Shown here: positions 1 to 8,127 of the stretch, one piece after another
Layout of the letters: the number at the start of each line of letters is the position of its first letter
How positions within the stretch are numbered: position 1 is the stretch's first letter
Source of the DNA: an uncultured Alcaligenaceae bacterium
GTDB taxonomy: Bacteria; Pseudomonadota; Gammaproteobacteria; Burkholderiales; Burkholderiaceae_B
NCBI GenBank assembly: GCA_937952975.1
Contig: CALFXX010000033.1
Location: forward strand, 1 to 42,384
Reading direction: 5' to 3'
Length of the DNA: 42,384 bases
Program-made: the position numbers and the translations under genes
Notes under the pieces: generated by a model
The model's database searches: none
What the model saw: only the letters and a program-made list of their open reading frames with translations
What the model was told of the DNA's origin: nothing

Positions 1-906
1 CAGACCGCAGCCTACCCAACCAAGCCTATTACGCTCATTGTGCCGTTTGCGGCCGGCGGCAATCTTGATATTGTTGGTCGCTTGATTGCGCCTGGTTTAG
101 CCAAGCAACTCGGTCAATCCGTGGTCGTACAAAATAAGCCTGGGGCGGGCGGAGTCCTAGGTGCCACCGAGCTTTCGCGCTCTGAAGCCGATGGAACTGT
201 TTTGCTCGTGAGCACGCCTAATGCGATTACTGTTGCGCCCAAGATGGTGCAGACGCAATACACTCTTGATAGTTTCGCTGCGATTGGGTTGATCTCTTCA
301 ACCTCTCTTTTACTTGTGACGCGTACCGAGCAAAATAAATTTCAGGATTTTGCGAGCTTCGTTGCTTATGCCAAAGCAAACCCCGGTAAGGTCAGCGTTG
401 CTAACGCAGGCATTGGTACTTCAAATCATATTGCCATCATGCAATTGCAAATCATGGCGGGCATCGAGCTTAATGTGATTACGTACAAAGGCTCGGGTCC
501 TGCAAATATCGATTTGCTCGGTGGGCAGGTTGACGTCAGCATCGATCAACTATCCAGTGCGATCTCGCATCTGAAGTCTGGGCGTGCTCGCGCCATGATG
601 GTGGTTGCTTCTGAGCGCGACCCCTTGGTGCCAGAGGTGCCTAGCGCGAAAGAATTGGGTTTGCCTACGCTTGAAGTCAGCACCACAGCCGGTTTATTGG
701 CGCCTGGTAAGACGCCGACTGCGACGCTTGCCATCTTGAACGATGCGCTAAATAAGACCTTGGCTGACCCTGCACTTCAAGAGCAATTTACACGCGCTGC
801 GAGTCGTGCTCGCCCTGGTTCTTCAGCTGTTTTTACTGAGCTGATGAAAACTGAGGATAAACAAGCGGCAGAGTTAGCCGCGGCCGGTAAACTTAGACCC
901 GAGTAA
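1..906 (+). CDS. Bug/TctC-family periplasmic substrate-binding protein, 5' truncated
   Basis: The reading frame is open from base 1 and stops at TAA 904-906, leaving 301 residues. The visible part begins QTAAYPTKPITLIV, which is the usual start of a mature Bug protein, so only the start codon and signal peptide are missing. A GTG at position 40 would remove the first beta-strand and is not the real start. Family hallmarks seen are PFAAGGNLDIVGR, NKPGAGG and the ITYKGSGP loop. Bug proteins capture small organic acids or amines in the periplasm for tripartite tricarboxylate transporters; no TctA or TctB gene lies nearby. It converges on a D-2-hydroxyacid dehydrogenase across a strong hairpin. 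The family is certain; the ligand cannot be told. Confidence 0.93.
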   Translation, partial: QTAAYPTKPITLIVPFAAGGNLDIVGRLIAPGLAKQLGQSVVVQNKPGAGGVLGATELSRSEADGTVLLVSTPNAITVAPKMVQTQYTLDSFAAIGLISSTSLLLVTRTEQNKFQDFASFVAYAKANPGKVSVANAGIGTSNHIAIMQLQIMAGIELNVITYKGSGPANIDLLGGQVDVSIDQLSSAISHLKSGRARAMMVVASERDPLVPEVPSAKELGLPTLEVSTTAGLLAPGKTPTATLAILNDALNKTLADPALQEQFTRAASRARPGSSAVFTELMKTEDKQAAELAAAGKLRPE

Positions 907-934
907 AGGCTGAAGCGGTCTGTGGGCAGCTCGC

Positions 935-967
935 GCCTTGCTTAGAGGCGCAGTTTCTAAGCAAGGC
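935..967. terminator. Perfect 12-bp inverted repeat between convergent genes, probable bidirectional transcript end
   Basis: GCCTTGCTTAGA (935-946) and TCTAAGCAAGGC (956-967) are exact reverse complements around a 9-base loop. The hairpin lies 29 bases after the upstream Bug stop and 37 bases beyond the stop of the opposing dehydrogenase gene. There is no T-tract on either side, so it is not a textbook intrinsic terminator. It may block 3' exonucleases after Rho-dependent ending. Confidence 0.6.
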
Positions 968-1003
968 AATCACCAGCTCGAGCAAGTCAACGAGTGAGCC
1001 GAC

Positions 1004-1990
1004 TTAGTAGCCCAGTTGTCGATTGATTTTGTTATCAAGCTGCCCCGTGGTGGTCAGCTTGGCAAAATTGGCAAACCAACAATCCAGCACGCGCTGCACA
1101 TAATCGGGGGCATCGCACGAGATGTGTGGGGTGACGATAAGGTTAGGGGTGGACCAAAGAGGTGAACCTGCTTCTAAAGGTTCTTTATCAAAGACGTCCA
1201 AAATCGCCCCATCAAGCTGTTTGCTTGCCAGATGTTTCACGACCGCGTTGTAGTCCACAATCGGCGAACGGCCGATATTGATCAACCCTGCGCCTTTTGG
1301 TAATAAAGCAATTCTGGCATCGGTGACTAAGCCTCGGGTATCTGCGGTTAAGGGCGCTGCCACAACCAAATAATCAGTACGTGGCAAAACAGTATCGAGC
1401 TGGTTCACACTAATCGTTTCGTCTGCAAGAGGTTGCGCGGTTCCGGAGCGCGTGACGGCGATTACTTTCATACCAAGTCGCTTGGCACCCATGCCAGCCG
1501 CACGACCCACATCGCCAAAGCCAATCACCGTTGCAGTCTTACCTCGGATATTGAATTCATGAATCATGTCCCAAACCTGCTTGGTTTGATTCGCTAGAAT
1601 TTGTGGCATTTTGTTATGCAACATCAATAAGGCCATACTGATGAAGTCTTCGGTTTTGTCGCCGTGAATGCCACTGCTGTTGGTCACCGTAATTTGCTCG
1701 GGCAACCAGTCAAGCGGTAGCAGGTGATCCACACCCGCACCTGTCGTGTGAATCCACTTTAGTTTTTTTGCCGCAATGATTTTTGGGCGATCGATCGGAC
1801 CCGCAAGCAGCGCATCAGCGTCTTGCAGTGCATGTTCTAAGATATCGCCATCCCAGCCAACCGAGACGTCGATTTGTTTGGCAAGGTCGGGATGCCTGGC
1901 GGCGGCCTGCGCCCACTGTTCGTGTGTCAGGTGAAAGAGTTCGTTGCGAAGGCGGCCGTTTTCTAAGTGAAGTCTGAAGCGTGTGGACAT
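1004..1990 (-). CDS. D-2-hydroxyacid dehydrogenase (D-isomer-specific, NAD-binding)
   Basis: A 328-residue cytoplasmic enzyme of the D-isomer-specific 2-hydroxyacid dehydrogenase family, which interconverts 2-keto acids and D-2-hydroxy acids with NAD(P)H. The nucleotide-binding loop is GFGDVG (157-162). The catalytic triad is complete: R241 in NIGRSP, E270 in DKEP and H289 in TPHIS. The N-terminal substrate domain is about 105 residues and less typical, as in glyoxylate/hydroxypyruvate reductase-like members. It is the last gene of a minus-strand group behind two Bug receptors, 144 bases after the nearer one, which suggests that a receptor ligand is a hydroxy or keto acid. The exact substrate cannot be assigned from sequence. 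Confidence 0.9.
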   Translation of the reverse strand: MSTRFRLHLENGRLRNELFHLTHEQWAQAAARHPDLAKQIDVSVGWDGDILEHALQDADALLAGPIDRPKIIAAKKLKWIHTTGAGVDHLLPLDWLPEQITVTNSSGIHGDKTEDFISMALLMLHNKMPQILANQTKQVWDMIHEFNIRGKTATVIGFGDVGRAAGMGAKRLGMKVIAVTRSGTAQPLADETISVNQLDTVLPRTDYLVVAAPLTADTRGLVTDARIALLPKGAGLINIGRSPIVDYNAVVKHLASKQLDGAILDVFDKEPLEAGSPLWSTPNLIVTPHISCDAPDYVQRVLDCWFANFAKLTTTGQLDNKINRQLGY

Positions 1991-2134
1991 AGATGTTCTT
2001 TTAAGCGGTTGAGTGTCAACAAAAGAATAACAAAGTCAGGATTCTATCTGTGTTAGAAAACTAGCTTTGTCAACTGAAAGCGAGGGCAACGAGTATTTTT
2101 TGGGGTAGCCGAGTGTCTAAGATACTTGGCTAAA

Positions 2135-3106
2135 TCATTCGGCTTTGACGTTCGCGGTTCGGGCAACTTTACCCCATTTGTCATATTCGGAGGCTAAGTA
2201 ATCGCTAAACTCTTGCGGCGTCGAGGCACCTAACACCGCACCAAGATTAGCCAGCCGTTTTTGTAGGTCTGGCGATCCCATCGCGCTAGCAAAACCTTGT
2301 TGAAGACGGCTCACGACCTCTGCTGCTGTTCCTTTAGGGGCAATAAAGCCGATCCATGGTTCGATCTCAAACCCGGGTACGCCTGATTCGGCAATAGTCG
2401 GTGTGTCAGGAATCAAAGTCATTCGTTTGAGTCCGGTCACAGCAATCGGGCGAAGGCGCCCTTGCTTGACCTCTTGCTCGACCAAAATCCAGTTGATGAA
2501 GGTGAGTTGAACACGACCAGCGATCAAATCTGTCATTGACGGACCTAAGCCTTTGTAGGGCACGTGATTGAGTTTGACGCCAGCCAGCATTTGCAGCAGT
2601 TCGCCTGAGAGATGCGCTGTCGAGCCCACGCCGGCTGAGGCATAGTTCACAGCGCCTGGGTTGGCTCGGGCGTAGGCAATTAACTCTTGAACGGTCTTTG
2701 GTGCAAACTGAGCGTTTGCTGTCATCACCAAATGGTATTTCGCAACAACGGTGATGGGTGCAAAATCTTTAAGTGGGTCGTAGAACAGCTTGGGTTGTAT
2801 AAACGCATTGATCACAAAATCAGGCGCGGTTAGCAAAATGGTATTGCCATCAGGCGCGGCATTGGCGACCAATTGCGTTGCAATCATTGTGGCGCCACCG
2901 GGATGATTTTCAACAATGACCGGTCGGCTTAACGCTTCAGCCAGTTTTTGTGCGATCACACGAGTGGCGACATCGGTTGGGCCACCGGCTGCAAACGGCG
3001 CAATAATCCGAAGCGGTTTGCTTTCGATTTGCGCTGAGCTGTTAGCTGAAAAAAATCCGATGAAACAGGCGGCAAAAAGTACGTGTCGGGCAAGGTAACG
3101 GGGCAT
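2135..3106 (-). CDS. Bug/TctC-family periplasmic substrate-binding protein
   Basis: A 323-residue Bug receptor. The first ~25 residues form a signal peptide (MPRYLARHVLFAACFIGFF, then NSSA before QIESKP). The ligand-loop motifs PFAAGGPTDVATR, ENHPGGAT, YASAGVGSTAHLSGEL and HVPYKGLGP are all present. It lies 39 bases downstream of another Bug gene on the same strand and 144 bases upstream of a D-2-hydroxyacid dehydrogenase, so the three may share a transcript. The two neighbouring receptors are clearly different in sequence and so are probably not a recent duplication. Without TctA/TctB partners nearby it must use membrane subunits encoded elsewhere, or act as a sensor or binding protein only. 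Confidence 0.93.
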   Translation of the reverse strand: MPRYLARHVLFAACFIGFFSANSSAQIESKPLRIIAPFAAGGPTDVATRVIAQKLAEALSRPVIVENHPGGATMIATQLVANAAPDGNTILLTAPDFVINAFIQPKLFYDPLKDFAPITVVAKYHLVMTANAQFAPKTVQELIAYARANPGAVNYASAGVGSTAHLSGELLQMLAGVKLNHVPYKGLGPSMTDLIAGRVQLTFINWILVEQEVKQGRLRPIAVTGLKRMTLIPDTPTIAESGVPGFEIEPWIGFIAPKGTAAEVVSRLQQGFASAMGSPDLQKRLANLGAVLGASTPQEFSDYLASEYDKWGKVARTANVKAE

Positions 3107-3145
3107 GGTGTGTCTGACTTCGTTATTTTATTGAGGGCGGTGAGT

Positions 3146-4108
3146 CTACTTTGCTGCTAGGTTGAACTCTTTCGCAACTTGAGCGTACGATTGAATTTCA
3201 GTCTGGTAAAAACTTGCAAAGTGTTGGGCGTTGAGTGGGGCAGGTTCAATGCCGAGTTGCGCAAAAGCGCTTGCGACTTCTGGATATTCAAGCAGGGTCA
3301 ACATCTCTTGCGACACTCTATCGACAATCGCTCGTGGCGTTTTTGCAGGTGCAAAAAGGCCCCACCAAATAATCCCTTCAAGGTTCATGACCCCCGCCTC
3401 TTGCATGGTTGGTACGTCGGGTAGTGCTTTCATGCGTTGATTGCCTGTGACTGCGAGGGCGCGCAGTTTGCCCGACGATACGAACGGTAGTCCTTCGCTA
3501 GCGACGGGGATCATGAAGGTCAGTCGACCAGAGATCAAATCTGGCATAGCGAGTGACCCGCCCTTGTAGAGAATTTGCACTGGGGTTGTCGCTGTGTTCT
3601 TTATAAAAATTAAAGCTGTTGGGGATACTGTACCAACGGTTCCGTAGGCCGTTGTGGTTGGGTTTGCCTTAAGGTGCTCAATGAGCTCGTTGACGGTTTT
3701 GGCCGGTGAGCTCGAGGGAACCAATAAGATTTGTGAAGATCTACCCGCGCGTGCGACTGGAATTAAGTCGGTCAAGGCGTCGTAGGTCATATTGACTTCG
3801 CTTGCACGGTTGGTCGCTAAAAATGAGGCGCCCATAAGCATTGTGTATCCATCCGGATTCGCTTTGGCCACAAGGTTCGCCCCAATGTTCCCGTTTGCCC
3901 CTGGCCGGTTATCAATGACAAGCGCTTGTCCTAGGCGATTGGCGAGTCGCTCTGAGATCACCCGGGTGATGTTGTCGACTCCACCGCCCGCGGCGTAGGG
4001 CACGACGATATGAACGGGCTTGTCTGGGTATGTTTGCGCCTGGGGGGCGCTCCAGCCGGTAGTCACTATCAGAAAAAAATATGCAATAAGTCGTGTTGTG
4101 ATTGACAT
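3146..4108 (-). CDS. Bug/TctC-family periplasmic substrate-binding protein
   Basis: A 320-residue Bug receptor with a signal peptide of about 24 residues ending PQA before QTYPDKP. Family motifs are PYAAGGGVDNITR, DNRPGANG, NPDGYTML and LYKGGSLAMPDL. The ATG at 4108 is preceded on the minus strand by GGAG at 8-base spacing, which supports this start. Just upstream of that site is a small GGTGCC/GGCACC hairpin (4124-4138). This is the first gene of the minus-strand group ending in the D-2-hydroxyacid dehydrogenase and is divergent from the LysE-type exporter. The ligand is unknown. Confidence 0.93.
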   Translation of the reverse strand: MSITTRLIAYFFLIVTTGWSAPQAQTYPDKPVHIVVPYAAGGGVDNITRVISERLANRLGQALVIDNRPGANGNIGANLVAKANPDGYTMLMGASFLATNRASEVNMTYDALTDLIPVARAGRSSQILLVPSSSPAKTVNELIEHLKANPTTTAYGTVGTVSPTALIFIKNTATTPVQILYKGGSLAMPDLISGRLTFMIPVASEGLPFVSSGKLRALAVTGNQRMKALPDVPTMQEAGVMNLEGIIWWGLFAPAKTPRAIVDRVSQEMLTLLEYPEVASAFAQLGIEPAPLNAQHFASFYQTEIQSYAQVAKEFNLAAK

Positions 4109-4123
4109 GAGTTAAATCTCCTT

Positions 4124-4138
4124 GGTGCCAAGGGCACC
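4124..4138. repeat. Small hairpin next to the ribosome-binding site of the Bug gene
   Basis: GGTGCC (4124-4129) and GGCACC (4133-4138) are perfect 6-bp arms around a 3-base loop. They lie immediately 5' of the AAGGAG on the minus strand that serves the gene starting at 4108. It could be a 5'-end stabiliser, a short operator, or chance; nothing else in the 212-base divergent region is convincing. Confidence 0.35.
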
Positions 4139-4320
4139 CCGAGCATACTAGTGTCTGTTGGCGTTGAGCAATTGGTGTAGCGTAACTCGAAATATCTTTG
4201 GGCGTGGCGTTGTATATTGTTCTAGTCTGACAGTCCGACTCACTTCAGCTCGATCACCGCGACCATGTTCAAGCTTCACTTTATACGCTTTCAAACCACA
4301 TCAACTAGCGAGCTTAAGCC

Positions 4321-4935
4321 ATGTTAGGGGTGACAGATTACGGTGCTTTTGTTGTTGCGTTCACGATTTTTTTACTGATACCGGGACCTGGTAATTTGGT
4401 GTTGATTACCTCGACCACCAAAGGGGGCGTGAGGGCGGGGCTAGCCGCAACGCTTGGTATTGTTCTTGGAGACCAAGTCTTGTCTTGGCTCGCGGTGGCC
4501 GGGGTTGCGGCGGTGTTGACCACGTACCCAACAGCCTTTCAGGCCGTGCAATGGGTGGGTGCGGCTTATCTTGCATGGCTCGGGGCAAAAATGCTGTTGG
4601 CTAAACCAGGGGCAGCCCCTATTTTGAATATCAAGCCTTATCACTACTTGCGGCAGGCCTTTTTAATTACGCTCTTGAATCCGAAGGCCATTGTTTTTTA
4701 TATGGCTTTTTTCCCGCTCTTTATTGACCCGGTTAAGCAGCAGGGATTGTTGACGTTTGGGTTGTTGGCAACCACTATTGCGGTGCTTGCGTTTGCTTAC
4801 GGTGTCATAGCAACCTTATTGACGCATTTTTTTGCTGCGCGGATGCGCCGTAATCCCAAGATCGGCTTTTTGCTTGAAAAGCTGGCGGGCTTGTGCCTGG
4901 TTGGGTTCGGTGTGAGATTGGTTTTGACCCGTTAA
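4321..4935 (+). CDS. LysE/RhtB-family amino-acid exporter
   Basis: A 204-residue inner-membrane protein with about six hydrophobic segments, the normal size of the LysE/RhtB/CadD family of proton-linked exporters of amino acids and derivatives. The N-terminal motif FLLIPGPGNLVLI (about 18-30), followed by a Gly-rich second segment (ATLGIVLGDQ), is the family signature. LNPKAIVFYMAFFPLF around 118-133 is the conserved third-helix region. It stands 98 bases upstream of leuB on the same strand, so co-transcription with a leucine-type pathway is possible, perhaps to export excess product. No strong Shine-Dalgarno is visible before the ATG. Confidence 0.88.
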   Translation: MLGVTDYGAFVVAFTIFLLIPGPGNLVLITSTTKGGVRAGLAATLGIVLGDQVLSWLAVAGVAAVLTTYPTAFQAVQWVGAAYLAWLGAKMLLAKPGAAPILNIKPYHYLRQAFLITLLNPKAIVFYMAFFPLFIDPVKQQGLLTFGLLATTIAVLAFAYGVIATLLTHFFAARMRRNPKIGFLLEKLAGLCLVGFGVRLVLTR

Positions 4936-4939
4936 GGCA

Positions 4940-5001
4940 ACGGTTTACATGGCGGGCTTGCGCTTGGAGCCGCTTGGTGGCTAAGCTGTGTCGTAAACCG
5001 T
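4940..5001 (+). promoter_or_regulatory. Inverted repeat enclosing an 11-codon leader frame ahead of leuB
   Basis: ACGGTTTAC (4940-4948) and GTAAACCGT (4993-5001) are perfect 9-bp complements, starting four bases after the exporter stop and ending 32 bases before leuB. Between them is a short frame (4949-4984) that reads MAGLRLEPLGG and stops; three of its 11 codons are leucine. This could be an attenuation-type leader, a weak processing hairpin or chance. No T-tract follows the right arm and the Shine-Dalgarno for the small frame is poor. Confidence 0.3.
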
Positions 5002-5033
5002 CCAGATTAATCATAAAAGTTTAGAGACAAATC

Positions 5034-6104
5034 ATGAAAATAGCAGTCTTGCCTGGCGATGGCGTGGGTCACGAAATCATTCCTGAGGCGGTGAAGGTTC
5101 TGCAAGCGACAGCGAAAGGGCATTTTGAACTTGAACTTGAATACGGTCATATTGGGATGACAGGCGTTCACGCGACAGGTAAGCCGCTGCCCGATGAGAC
5201 CTATGCACTCGCAAAACGCGCTGATGCGATTTTGTTTGGTGCGATTGGCGGACCAGAATACGAACAGTGGATTCGCACAAACAAAGTGCGCTCAGGTTTG
5301 TTGCAGTTGCGCTTGAATTTAGGCTTGAATGCGAATTTGCGCCCGATCAAGTTGTTTCCAGAGTTGGCGAGCGTCTCGACGCTCAAGCCCGAGGTGATTG
5401 AGGGCCTGGATTTGTTGATATTGCGCGAGTTATCGAGTGACATCTATTTTGGCGAACCGCGTGGCCCCGTGCAAAATGCCTCGGGTGAGAGGGAGTCGAT
5501 CAATACGATGCGTTATACCGAATCGCAGATTCGCGCGATTGCTCATGTTGCTTTTAAAACGGCAAGGCAGCGCAAAAGTAAAGTCTGCTCGGTTGACAAG
5601 GCAAACGTGCTCGAAACGATGCAGCTTTGGCGCGACGTCATGAAAGAAGTTGGTACAGAATATCCTGATGTCGAATTGACACACCTATATATCGATGCGG
5701 CAGCGATGATGTTGATCCGCGCGCCAACCCGTTTCGACGTGATTGTGACGGGCAACATGTTTGGCGATATTTTGTCGGATGAAGCTGCGATGCTCGTGGG
5801 GTCACTTGGGATGTTGCCTTCAGCCTCTCTGGCACCGGATGGAAAAGGCCTGTACGAGCCGATTCACGGTTCTGCACCAGATATTGCCGGTAAAGATATT
5901 GTGAATCCCTGTGCCATGATTTTGTCTGCGGCGATGATGCTACGCCATAGTTTTAATCGTGATAAAGACGCACAGCGCATTGAAAACGCAGTGCGGGCAG
6001 TTGTTGGGCGTGGTTTGAGGACGGCTGACATTATGGATACCGATAGTCGCTTGGTAGGGACAAAAGAAATGGGTGATGCGATCGCCGCAGCAGTTGTTGG
6101 CTGA
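5034..6104 (+). CDS. leuB: 3-isopropylmalate dehydrogenase (beta-decarboxylating dehydrogenase)
   Basis: A 356-residue enzyme of the isocitrate/isopropylmalate dehydrogenase family, which oxidatively decarboxylates 3-isopropylmalate to 2-oxoisocaproate with NAD+ and Mg2+. The visible active site has R93, R103 and R131 for the malate moiety, Y138 in IYFGEPRG, K189 in SVDKANV, and metal ligands D221, D245 and D249. L89-L90 occupy the pocket that favours a branched side chain in LeuB rather than isocitrate or tartrate dehydrogenases. HGSAPDIAGK (278-287) binds the cofactor. The gene order leuB-leuC-leuD differs from the leuC-leuD-leuB order usual in this bacterial group, so it may be a second copy acting on a related 2-substituted malate. 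Confidence 0.92.
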   Translation: MKIAVLPGDGVGHEIIPEAVKVLQATAKGHFELELEYGHIGMTGVHATGKPLPDETYALAKRADAILFGAIGGPEYEQWIRTNKVRSGLLQLRLNLGLNANLRPIKLFPELASVSTLKPEVIEGLDLLILRELSSDIYFGEPRGPVQNASGERESINTMRYTESQIRAIAHVAFKTARQRKSKVCSVDKANVLETMQLWRDVMKEVGTEYPDVELTHLYIDAAAMMLIRAPTRFDVIVTGNMFGDILSDEAAMLVGSLGMLPSASLAPDGKGLYEPIHGSAPDIAGKDIVNPCAMILSAAMMLRHSFNRDKDAQRIENAVRAVVGRGLRTADIMDTDSRLVGTKEMGDAIAAAVVG

Positions 6105-6111
6105 GGTGGTG

Positions 6112-7524
6112 ATGGCTGAGTCAACGGGTAAAACTTTATTTGAAAAAATCTGGCTTGCGCATGAGGTGATGCGCGATGAAGATGGTCAAAGCTTGCTTTA
6201 TATTGATCGAAATCTGATCCACGAAGGTTCGCGTAATCCTTTTCAAGTGCTTGCTGCAAAAAATATACCTGTGCGCAGACCTGACCGTACCTTTGCAACG
6301 CCTGACCACTATGCGCCCACCACTGGGCGATCGCTCGATAGCATCGATGGACCTGAGCGTCTGGATATGGTGGTGTCCTTGCAGCGCAATACTCAACAAG
6401 CCGGTATCACCATGTTCGGGTTGGATGATGCGCGTCATGGGATCAGCCATGTAGTAGGGCCCGAACAGGGCTTGAGTTTGCCAGGGATGACGATCGTATG
6501 CGGTGACAGTCATACCTCGACTCATGGTGCTTTAGGCGCGCTAGCCTTTGGTGTGGGTGCCTCTGAAGTTGCCCATGTGTTGGCCACGCAGACGATTTGG
6601 CAGCGTATGCCTTCGACGATGCGTGTACGCATTGACGGCGTTTTGCAAAAGGGGGTCTGCGCAAAAGATGTCGCACTTGCCTTGATTGCCAAAATTGGTT
6701 CTGCGGGTGCAACAGGTTTTGTTATTGAATACACCGGTTCGACCGTAGCGGCCATGTCCATGGAGGCCCGTTTGACACTGTGTAACCTGTCGATTGAAGC
6801 TGGTGCACGCGCGGGTATCATTGCCCCCGATGAAGTGACCTTTGCCTACGTGGCTGATAAGCCCTATGCGCCTAAAGGGATTGAGTTTGTAAAACAATTA
6901 ACGCGTTGGCGTGACTTATTTAGCGACTCGGATGCTGTGTACGGCGCTGAAGTGTTTTTAGACGCTAGTGCCATTGGTCCGATGGTGACATGGGGCAATA
7001 GTGTTGAAGACGGCCTGCCAATCACCGAAAACGTTCCAGATCCCGCCTTGGTCGCTGACCCCACGCGCCGAGCAGTTCTCGAACAATCGCTTCAATATAT
7101 GGCGCTGACACCAGGGCAGCCACTGTCGTCCGTCCAAATCGATTATGTCTTTATTGGTTCCTGCACCAACGGGCGCCTTGAAGATTTACAGGCCGCTGCA
7201 GATATTATTCAGCAGAAAAAAATTGCATCTCACGTGCGTGCCATTGTGGTGCCTGGTTCTGGCACCGTAAAAGCTCAGGCAGAGTCGCTAGGACTTGATC
7301 GAATATTCTTAGAGGCGGGCTGTGAATGGCGTGAGCCTGCCTGTTCGATGTGTCTGTCGACAAATGGCGATATGGTTCCTGCGGGATTACGCTGTGCCTC
7401 GACCTCAAACCGAAATTTTGTCGGTAGGCAGGGACCGGGTTCCCGCACACATTTGGTGAGCCCGGCTATGGCAGCTGCAGCTGCGCTTGCTGGCCACCTT
7501 GTTGATGTGCGGGCGTATCTTTAA
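6112..7524 (+). CDS. leuC: 3-isopropylmalate dehydratase large subunit
   Basis: The start is placed at ATG 6112, eight bases after the leuB stop, because GAGG (6103-6106) precedes it and the product then begins MAESTGKTLFEKIW like other LeuC proteins. An upstream in-frame ATG at 6073 would overlap leuB. The product is 470 residues of the aconitase superfamily and isomerises 2- and 3-isopropylmalate with LeuD. The [4Fe-4S] ligands are C351 in GSCTNGR and C411/C414 in CSMC, matching the family spacing. CGDSHTSTHGALG is the conserved substrate loop. The N-terminal LIHEGSRNPF differs from the usual HEVTSPQAF form, which fits a paralogue with altered substrate. Confidence 0.92.
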   Translation: MAESTGKTLFEKIWLAHEVMRDEDGQSLLYIDRNLIHEGSRNPFQVLAAKNIPVRRPDRTFATPDHYAPTTGRSLDSIDGPERLDMVVSLQRNTQQAGITMFGLDDARHGISHVVGPEQGLSLPGMTIVCGDSHTSTHGALGALAFGVGASEVAHVLATQTIWQRMPSTMRVRIDGVLQKGVCAKDVALALIAKIGSAGATGFVIEYTGSTVAAMSMEARLTLCNLSIEAGARAGIIAPDEVTFAYVADKPYAPKGIEFVKQLTRWRDLFSDSDAVYGAEVFLDASAIGPMVTWGNSVEDGLPITENVPDPALVADPTRRAVLEQSLQYMALTPGQPLSSVQIDYVFIGSCTNGRLEDLQAAADIIQQKKIASHVRAIVVPGSGTVKAQAESLGLDRIFLEAGCEWREPACSMCLSTNGDMVPAGLRCASTSNRNFVGRQGPGSRTHLVSPAMAAAAALAGHLVDVRAYL

Positions 7525-7539
7525 AATAGGGCCAAGCGT

Positions 7540-8127
7540 ATGCAACCATTTATTTCTTTAGACGATATCGCGGTGCCGCTTCTTGAGGCCAATATCAATA
7601 CTGACCAATTGTTGCCATCGCGCTATTTGCGCAAACAGCGGGCTGAAGGCTTTGGACAGTATTTGTTTCGTGATTTACGCTACCGAGATGAGGTACAAGA
7701 GCGCACGGGTTTTATCCTGAATCAGACGCCTTACCGTGCGGCAAAAATTATCGTAGCCAGTACAAATTTTGGCTGTGGGTCTTCACGCGAAATGGCGGTA
7801 TGGGCTGTTGCAGACTATGGGATCCGTGTACTCATATCTTCGCGATTTGCCGATATTTTTTATAACAATTGTTTTAAAAATGGACTGTTGCCGATTGTGT
7901 TGCCTCAAGATGCTATCGAGGCCTTGCAACAATTTTTATTGCGACACCCTGGCGGCACGCTGAACGTTAATCTAAATGATCAACAGGTAAAAAGTGAAGA
8001 TGGGCAGTGTTACAGCTTTGAAATCAATCCCTTCAATAAGAAATGTCTGCTGCAGGGTATTGATGCAATCGATTACACCTTGCAGTTGGTCAACAAAATT
8101 GAAGCTTACGAACAACGTACGCAATGA
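7540..8127 (+). CDS. leuD: 3-isopropylmalate dehydratase small subunit
   Basis: A 195-residue swivel-domain subunit that completes the LeuCD isomerase, with a normal family length. The conserved block NFGCGSSRE (76-84) and FADIFYNNCFKNGLLPI (103-119) are present. The residue after SSRE is Met85, where LeuD proteins almost always have His (SREHAPWAL); the motif here reads SREMAVWAV. This is next to the substrate-binding Ser-Arg pair and may alter specificity. It starts 15 bases after leuC, and its stop overlaps the ATG of the following binding-protein gene (ATGA at 8124-8127). Confidence 0.92.
   Translation: MQPFISLDDIAVPLLEANINTDQLLPSRYLRKQRAEGFGQYLFRDLRYRDEVQERTGFILNQTPYRAAKIIVASTNFGCGSSREMAVWAVADYGIRVLISSRFADIFYNNCFKNGLLPIVLPQDAIEALQQFLLRHPGGTLNVNLNDQQVKSEDGQCYSFEINPFNKKCLLQGIDAIDYTLQLVNKIEAYEQRTQ

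Noticed and set aside
1783..1977. Open frames on the strand opposite known genes, such as 1783-1977, 12423-12794 and 32628-32999.
   Set aside because: They lie inside well-supported genes, have no ribosome sites and show low-complexity, Arg/Ser/Pro-rich translations typical of antisense reading.
5277..5310. Idea that LeuB is a tartrate or isocitrate dehydrogenase because the residue three before the LL pair is Arg.
   Set aside because: The L89-L90 pair and the overall LeuB-specific blocks are kept, and I recall other genuine LeuB proteins with Arg near this place, so this residue alone does not argue for another enzyme.
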